A DNA stretch of 64,000 nucleotides, taken from the NCBI RefSeq assembly GCF_021130785.1, contig NC_060214.1, positions 7,131,001 to 7,195,000 on the forward strand, in the 5' to 3' direction. This document shows, in pieces, positions 58,341 to 64,000 of the stretch. Below the pieces are notes generated by a model that saw only the letters and a program-made list of their open reading frames with translations, was not told where the DNA came from and did not search any database. A program made the position numbers and the translations under genes. The stretch comes from Homalodisca vitripennis. Its lineage: Eukaryota; Arthropoda; Insecta; Hemiptera; Cicadellidae. Within the stretch, counting starts at the first letter, position 1. Each line of letters opens with the position of its first letter.

Positions 58341-59529
58341 CGTGGTACCTCTACATCATCGTCACGGGTAGTCCGCGGGATTTGTTTAGGGATTCGATTT
58401 AGTTCACTGGGATTATCCTGCTTACTAGTATTATACAGGGTGTACAAAACAGAATAGAATAAAATATACTTTATTCCAGAAAATATAGATTAACAAAAAC
58501 TGACATCAGTAGTGGTAGGAATTACTAGCCACAGTATCCAGTAAGCGTGGCTTGCTCAACTGGAAGTTGTACGTAATTGTATAGTGTTCAGTCGAATCTT
58601 AACAAGTAAATCGTACGGTTAATGAGCAGTGTGCACACCCCACAACATAACATAACATTTTTTATAAATTTACAATTTGAAAATTTTAATATAAAACTAT
58701 ACATATTCCTAAACTAAAATTTGAAAAACGATATCAATATTAACAAAATTTAAATTCAATTTTTCAATATATTTATTTTTTATTTGAAAAAGCAAATGAT
58801 TTTAACCATTTGGGCCCAAAAAAGAAAAGCTTTCTTTGAAAATTGACTTATTTACCTTCGGTCTTATGAACAGCCCCAGTATGTCACCTCTTGTTCTTTG
58901 GTAAACTCTGTCGTTCCTGTTTCCACTTTTCTCATAGAAAATGTTAATACTTTGAATAAAAATAAACGTTTTAGTGGTAATATTCATAGATATTTATAAA
59001 TAAGTAATGCAGATTCGTATCTTTTCCCTTTTTCAATTATTTTTATGAAGTGGTTTTGTGTTACATTTAACGGTTGTGTGTATTGTACAAAGTCCCGCAA
59101 GTGCTTGATAATTCCCGAATAATTACAGGTAAAGCAACAAAACTTAGTACATGATTACTGCACCTATGAATCTAGTTTTTGTCTACTATCCCTATCACGG
59201 GAATCTAATAAGGGAATGTTAAATTAAAACATAGGTCGAACAGTACATCAAATTAAAGGTCTTTATTAGTAGAGTACAATGTCGCAAATCCGACCTGAAA
59301 AGGTTCACTCTTTAAAAGGTTATGCTGGTTTTAAAGTTTTTAAGATTTACAATATAGGTTATGTTCTAGGTGGTTTAATATTCTTGTCTCTGCTCAAGTT
59401 GTGAAAGTTAAACTTAGTAAATGAATACTGGACGTAAGAAACAGTTTTTAAGGTAGTTATTGACTCTTCACATCAAATATTGTTCGTTTAAAATAATGCT
59501 AATTTTAAGGTAAGCATAGCCCAAAATGT
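58341..59529. other. Spacer with a possible LINE/SINE 3' end on the minus strand
   Basis: 58436-58490 begins TA-CAGGGTGTACAAAA. Read on the minus strand it ends GAATAAAGTATATTTTATTC-TATTCTG, resembling a short-repeat LINE tail. The body (58490-58700) is not recognised. The rest is AT-rich. Confidence 0.4.
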
Positions 59530-59765
59530 ACATATATAGCAAGTACCTGGTATGCAGTGCTTAGTCAGTATTGCAATTAAGGTAGCAAAGACAGAGTTAC
59601 TATTTAACATTTACTGTAAATTTAAAGACTCAACCCAACTTCCTTTTTTTACAGAAGTAGGCTTCACAGACCTGTGTATGTATATATTTTCTTGATAGGG
59701 AAACAAGGCACTCAACTATGTCATAAAAAAATACTAAGACTGGAGTAAATTATGATGGCCATAAA
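59530..59765 (+). repeat. Diverged low-copy repeat, copy 1
   Basis: Shares with 63685-63905, in order: TATGCAGTGCTTAGTCA-like, GCAAAGACAGAGTTA-like, ATTTAAAGACT, ACAGAAGTA, CAGACCTGTGTATG, GGGAAACAAGGCA and CAACTATG..ACCAAAAAATACTA-like blocks. Type unknown. Confidence 0.65.
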
Positions 59766-61194
59766 TATACACTGTTAGACACATTCTCTTGATTGTGGCA
59801 ACAAGGGAAACTCAACAATATGATTCAATCGAACCAGAAGAGCTACAGTTCAAAGTCTACGTTGCTTGCAAAGCCACGATTAACTGCAAGTTTTTCATAT
59901 GATAATGAAATGTATTAAACGTAGTATATATTAGGCTAGAAACTGAGACCCAAAGGCACTAGTTGATTAATCGGTTGAGTAATTTAATCTAATAAATCAA
60001 TCTCCAGCCGCGCTAATTTTTTAGATGTCAACATGGAAAGGTATTGAAAGGGTTGAAAATATAAAAAAACAATTTTTTTATTGATCATATTTTCCTAGCT
60101 TCATATACTTAAAACTGACTTTGAGAAACATAATTCTTAGTGATATCAAGGTCAGTTATAAAGAAACCGAAAGTCACTTTAAGGGTCTGTATGTAGTTAG
60201 CGAACTCCGTTTTAAAATTCATTCAAGGGTCTAACGGGTCGTCTTAAGTATGTCAAGAAAAAAATGTTATCCTTTCAAAGTTTTTTTTATTTTTTGATAC
60301 CTAGAATAAGTCAAAGCTTAAAGAATCAACCAAAGGTTCGAAAGATCGAATATTTTAAATGGAGCAGGCTTTATTATTGTATAAAGATGGGAAGGGACCG
60401 CATTAAAAGTTAGAAATATCCAAAATTTCTGCACTATATACAAATTTCTCGTTTTATTTTCTATAATCTGTTTCCAAGAACATAACAATTACGTAAAACT
60501 ATCCAAAAGAAAAATCAGTGTTCATTGTAAAATTAAATACGTTACTTTTATGTACCGTACGTAAGTTTAGCAGAGATTGAATGCAATGAGTCAACTAAAT
60601 GGCGTATCTTCCGCAAGAAATATGTTAAACAGTTAAAGAGTTATGGAAACAAATTCTTGAACGGAATCTTTTATATCGACGTTAGAGTATTTATTGCAAA
60701 GAGTGTTCCAGCAGTTGCGAAAAGTGTATAGGTTTTAAGCAAGACAACTTTTGCACAAACATCGCGTTACTGCAGTATATAATATTTTGACTTAAATTAT
60801 CTTCTAAATCAATAATTAGACGTTTTGTTTAGGATTATAAGCTTTCTTTTCTAGTATGTGACCTCCATACTACATATCCAGTTTTTACTTTGCAAAGTTC
60901 AATGTTATCTATGAGATATTATCGAGAATTGAAAAAATCCTTGAAATTCGAAAGAAGATTTAACATTTATTTGTTGAATTTCCTTGTAACTTCACAAGGA
61001 GTACTTTATCCTGTATTAACAGAAGTGTGCTTACAGATAGATCTGTTACTAAAATTGCCGTTACAAAATTCCGTACTTTTGAACAGTCTTGAATATACTC
61101 TACTCTCTTTAAAATACACAAACATATTTAGTTTAAATTATTTTTTTATTGGCGATAGAAAGTTTGAAAGGGTAAGAGGAGTTATCATAATTTA
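59766..61194. other. AT-rich stretch, one unrecognised 101-codon frame
   Basis: The frame at 60890-61195 (+, TTG start; first ATG at 60902) is leucine-rich and composed of AT-rich codons (LLNFLV, LLLKLPL, SLNYFF). It shows no domain and is probably chance. Confidence 0.3.
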
Positions 61195-61330
61195 AATGAA
61201 ATGAAATGAAGAATTACTTTATTTCTAGGCGCTTTTGAGGAGTTAGGGGTGTTTTAGGTATCTCTCCTACTCAATTCGAGATATTATAAACCCTCGTAAT
61301 AATAACACTAACAACAATTACAAACTAAAA
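61195..61330 (-). mobile_element. LINE 3' tail
   Basis: On the minus strand the segment reads CCTAACTCCTCAAAAGCGCC, AGAAATAAAGTAATTCTTCA and ends (TTTCA)n. The AATAAAGTAATTCTTC-plus-short-tandem terminus is typical of CR1/Jockey-like LINE 3' ends. No ORF sequence is retained. Confidence 0.6.
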
Positions 61331-61552
61331 AGATAATAAAAAAATAGAAAAAAATAATGAGCTCCATACACTATTTATTACATACCATTGATGTACAGTA
61401 AATACGTTAAAATTGAAATATATTTAGTTACTTTCTTACAAACTAAACAAATGGGAAATTAATATGGACTGTCTATAAAACAAAATTCATATAAAACAAA
61501 ACAAAAAAAAACAATTTGCCATCATTGTATGTTACAAAACATATAACACAAC

Positions 61553-61585
61553 GTTTCGAGGAATGAAATCTATCCTCTTCGTCAG
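61553..61585 (-). ncRNA. Hammerhead-like core (CUGACGA ... GAAAC), family 3
   Basis: Minus strand: CUGACGA, stem II GAGGA/UCCUC with a 10-nt loop, GAAACGUUG. The core bases are intact. Confidence 0.5.
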
Positions 61586-61620
61586 GTGAAAAGACAATTA
61601 GTACATATAGTGGGAGTGAC

Positions 61621-61840
61621 AATGGCCGAGTGTTCTAAGATGTTCGACTTTGAGTCTGAGTTAGAGATAGCGCAAGTTCAAACCCTGTCTGTGACCGTTG
61701 CACTTTTTATCAGTACCATCGACCTTGTACTGTATCGACTCTCCCCCTTGTTCTGTTTGATAAGATCCTCGCACAGGCCAGTGGCCCATGAGGACGGGCA
61801 GAATAAGGCATAACAGGGGATCGGCTTCTCCTTGAAAAAA
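61621..61840 (+). mobile_element. tRNA-Leu-derived SINE, copy C
   Basis: A box ATGGCCGAGTGTTCTAAG, B box AGTTCAAACCC, then the same body as copies A and B (GACCTTGTACTGTATCGACT, AGATCCTCGCACAGGCCAGT). The A box is slightly damaged. Confidence 0.9.
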
Positions 61841-61946
61841 ATATATATAATTATCATTTTTATTTGTGGAAGAGAAGGCATTTCACATATACATGAACCG
61901 TACTTAAAATTTTAAGTACATATACATGTACTAATTGTCTTTTCAC

Positions 61947-61974
61947 CTGACGAAGAGGATAGATTTAACGAAAC
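61947..61974 (+). ncRNA. Decayed hammerhead-like core (CUGACGA ... GAAAC)
   Basis: CUGACGA and GAAACG are present but the 3' half of stem II is lost relative to 61553-61585, so it cannot fold as a hammerhead. Confidence 0.35.
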
Positions 61975-62010
61975 GTTGGGTTACACATTTGGTAACACAT
62001 AACAATAGTA

Positions 62011-63684
62011 AACGTTCGAAATCATATTATTATTCATAAATTTAGGTAGGATTAATTCCTAAAGGCATATTACTAGCAGTAATTTGTTGTAATTATTATT
62101 CACCTTCATGTAAACATAGTATTTCCCAGCATATATAATGATATTGTTTGAAGGCTGTAGTGCGATGCCTGCACCGCGCGCCGGGGCATCTACAACTTGC
62201 CTGCCGCACTATATATGTGTATGGCGGGTGGTATGTGAAACGGCGGCGGCGTAGGCCCACATTACTTCTACACGTCACTTCAAATACAAATATTTTTTTA
62301 AGTTTACGTTTTAATTTTAAGACATTTTAAAATCTTCTCACGTACTTGAAATCTATATTTACTTCTTCATATCAGAAAACATAAATTAAATTATTTTTTT
62401 AGTTCACTAAAAGAAGCCAATTATATCTTAGAAATTATTTTCATGCTGCATTTTAGTTAACTTAGTTTATTTCATTATCATTGCAAAATGTATAGCTTTA
62501 TTTTTATGAATTTATATTGCTTATATCAGAGACGACTGTAAATTGTGTATTTATTATTTTTATACCCGCACTGAACCACGTGATTCAGAAATTTGGAAAA
62601 TGTAAAATTATTTTAAGTAATTAAAATATTTATTAAAGATAAGATTTGTATATTTTATATGACGATGTGGATAAGTTTCAACAACTATCAGAGCATTTAT
62701 CATTAAAACGTTTTTGAAATAAAGAATTGAAGAAAATTTAATTTGAGTTCATCGATAAATTCGGTGCCATTTTAAACCGCTTGGAGGTACAGTCTATAGA
62801 CGTTTTGTCTTTAAAGTGCGGTAAAAGTGCTAAGTCAGTAAATCAAAAACTTTTTGAGGTGCATTTTTTCGTGACTCTGATCTTTTGGAAATGAACAGGC
62901 TAATTAAGTTTACGAATGTCAAAAATGTATATACTGAATGAATTTTGTTTTTCGTAGGCAGGGTTTTAAAGTTCTAGGTGTAACAATATATGTTTATCCC
63001 ATTGAACCACACAATGTTGTGTGGCTAATAGGAGGGAAGATCGTTTTGAAAGCCATCAAAGATTTTTTCGGGTATGAATATTACCAATTTGCGAAGTCAC
63101 TTGAAAATTTTTTTTCAGCTAAAACGTAGGACACCTTAAGGAGGCAGGACTTCATAGCAATGTCAATCACTTCATAGGAAAATCCCTAATAAAACCTCAT
63201 TCAAGATTCACTTAACTTCGATTAAAACCTCGAGGAATGTTCAACCACAAATATGACATGGAGTGTGAAACAAAGTCGTGTAAGTCAAATAATTTACAAC
63301 TCAAGAATGGCTGTACTGATTATAACGTGCCCATTTACTTCATTCATCTCCCCACCAAGTAGCAGAATACTTATTAAAATATCGTAAAGGTTCACGGAAA
63401 GAATCAGATAAAAAAAAGATGTTTATAATACATCAATACACAAATTAAAAGAGCCTGTTAAATGTTATCAAGTGTTCTGTGTAAAACATTGTTATTACAG
63501 CACAGCCATATGTCTGATTAATTATACTATTTCCGTTTTGTTAAAATTTATAATCTTGAAAACATAGTTTAACATTCTCAACCTTTTCTGTAACCACTGT
63601 TAAGCACAGAGTAATAAAATATCCAGATAAGAACATTAAAAGTTGTAGTAAAAATATACTTTTTAACTGGACATTTTAGTAAAT
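62011..63684. other. AT-rich stretch with a small GC-rich patch
   Basis: 62150-62260 is GC-rich (CACCGCGCGCCGGGGC; GGCGGCGGCGTAGG). Overlapping frames on both strands are short and unrecognised. A 63-codon frame at 62938-63129 is also unrecognised. Confidence 0.4.
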
Positions 63685-63905
63685 ATTAAGTATGCAGTGC
63701 TTGGTCACTACTGTAATGCAGTTATCAAAGACAAAGTTAGTATCCAACTTCTACCGTTCATTTAAAGACTGTTATAAAACCCATCTTAGTTGTCTAGTTG
63801 TCTTTTAACAGAAGTATTTTTCTCAGACCTGTGTATGAATGTATATTTCCTTGATCGGGGAAACAAGGCAAAATCAACTATGGCACCAAAAAATACTACA
63901 GACTT
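63685..63905 (+). repeat. Diverged low-copy repeat, copy 2
   Basis: See copy 1 at 59530-59765; same block order, about 4.1 kb apart in direct orientation. Confidence 0.65.
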
Positions 63906-64000
63906 GAAATTTTGCATAAAGCTTCATTTATAAACGAGCAACACTAACTTCAATGATGGCGTGTGTTTTGTGTCAACTCGATGGGATTTGGCTGAGCGTT
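63906..64000 (+). repeat. GGCTGAGCG-family copy cut by the window edge
   Basis: ACTTGAAATTTTGCATAAAG, CTTCATTT, then GATGGGATTTGGCTGAGCGTT reproduce the order of a full-length unit. The sequence stops inside the core. Confidence 0.75.

Larger units (their letters stand above)
61520..62010. mobile_element. Composite: inverted PLE terminal repeats flanking a tRNA-derived SINE
   Basis: The left part (61530-61607) and right part (61920-62005) are inverted copies: both contain CAACGTTTCG, ATCTATCCTCTTCGTCAGGT and GAAAAGACAATTAGTACAT (left, or complement of right). Each carries a hammerhead-like core. Between them lies SINE copy C (61621-61840) and a perfect 20-bp palindrome GTACTTAAAATTTTAAGTAC (61900-61919). 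Confidence 0.75.

Noticed and set aside
60890..61195. 101-codon frame as a membrane protein gene
   Set aside because: Leucine-rich composition follows from AT-rich DNA. No ATG at the frame start, no domain and no supporting context.
61586..61881. Open frames on both strands, also at 13180-13410 and 28530-28757, that resemble each other
   Set aside because: The similarity comes from the tRNA-derived SINE, not from a protein family.

Overview
This window looks like non-coding, repeat-dense DNA from an arthropod nuclear genome, most likely an insect. Hemiptera is a weak guess from repeat style only. The DNA is AT-rich, has no prokaryote-like gene density, and contains degenerate LINEs, a Penelope-like element (PLE) endonuclease, tRNA- and 5S-derived SINEs, Tc1/mariner (IS630-type) and piggyBac-like DNA transposons, and seven tandem arrays. 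I found no host gene that I can name. Nearly every open frame is short, and the recognisable proteins are all broken transposon pieces.

Layout. 0-10 kb: a 32-bp minisatellite (845-1895), a TA-flanked MITE (2467-2801), a long near-perfect hairpin (3344-3518), a LINE endonuclease fragment (5000-5461), an array of a dispersed repeat carrying the core GGCTGAGCGTTAGCGAAGC (5507-6775), a LINE 3' end (7250-7745) and a LINE reverse-transcriptase fragment (8160-8990). 10-20 kb: a piggyBac-like element flanked by CTAG (11479-12217), a tRNA-Leu-derived SINE, a dead IS630-type transposon (14404-15415) and three PLE-derived insertions with direct target duplications (15798-16171, 17424-17941, 18502-18953). 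20-30 kb: a 37-bp array with an 11-mer higher-order period (20281-21861), a PLE GIY-YIG endonuclease fragment (23060-23440), RT and transposase scraps, and two SINE types. 30-37 kb: mostly featureless AT-rich DNA plus a long-TIR IS630-type element (35634-36421).

37-45 kb: a PLE fragment followed by a ~250-bp satellite (dimeric period near 505 bp). Fragment plus satellite occurs twice in tandem. The end of the array runs into a 100-codon open frame. A 5S-derived SINE, another PLE copy and the best preserved LINE (44501-45540, minus strand, RT active-site YADD intact) follow. 46-56 kb: a 41-bp array (47940-48495), a third 5S-derived SINE and a 4.5-kb array of a 171-bp satellite (50822-55352). 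56-64 kb: a four-copy array of ~175-bp units of the GGCTGAGCG family (57198-57916), a GC-rich island with a 119-codon frame, LINE tails, and a PLE/SINE composite (61520-62010).

The most unusual theme is hammerhead-ribozyme-like cores (CUGANGA, stem II, GAAAC) at ten places. All lie in PLE-like repeats, several of them in complete insertions with 9-12 bp target duplications and inverted termini. Motifs, TSDs and periods were read by eye; folds, family names and copy counts need computation.
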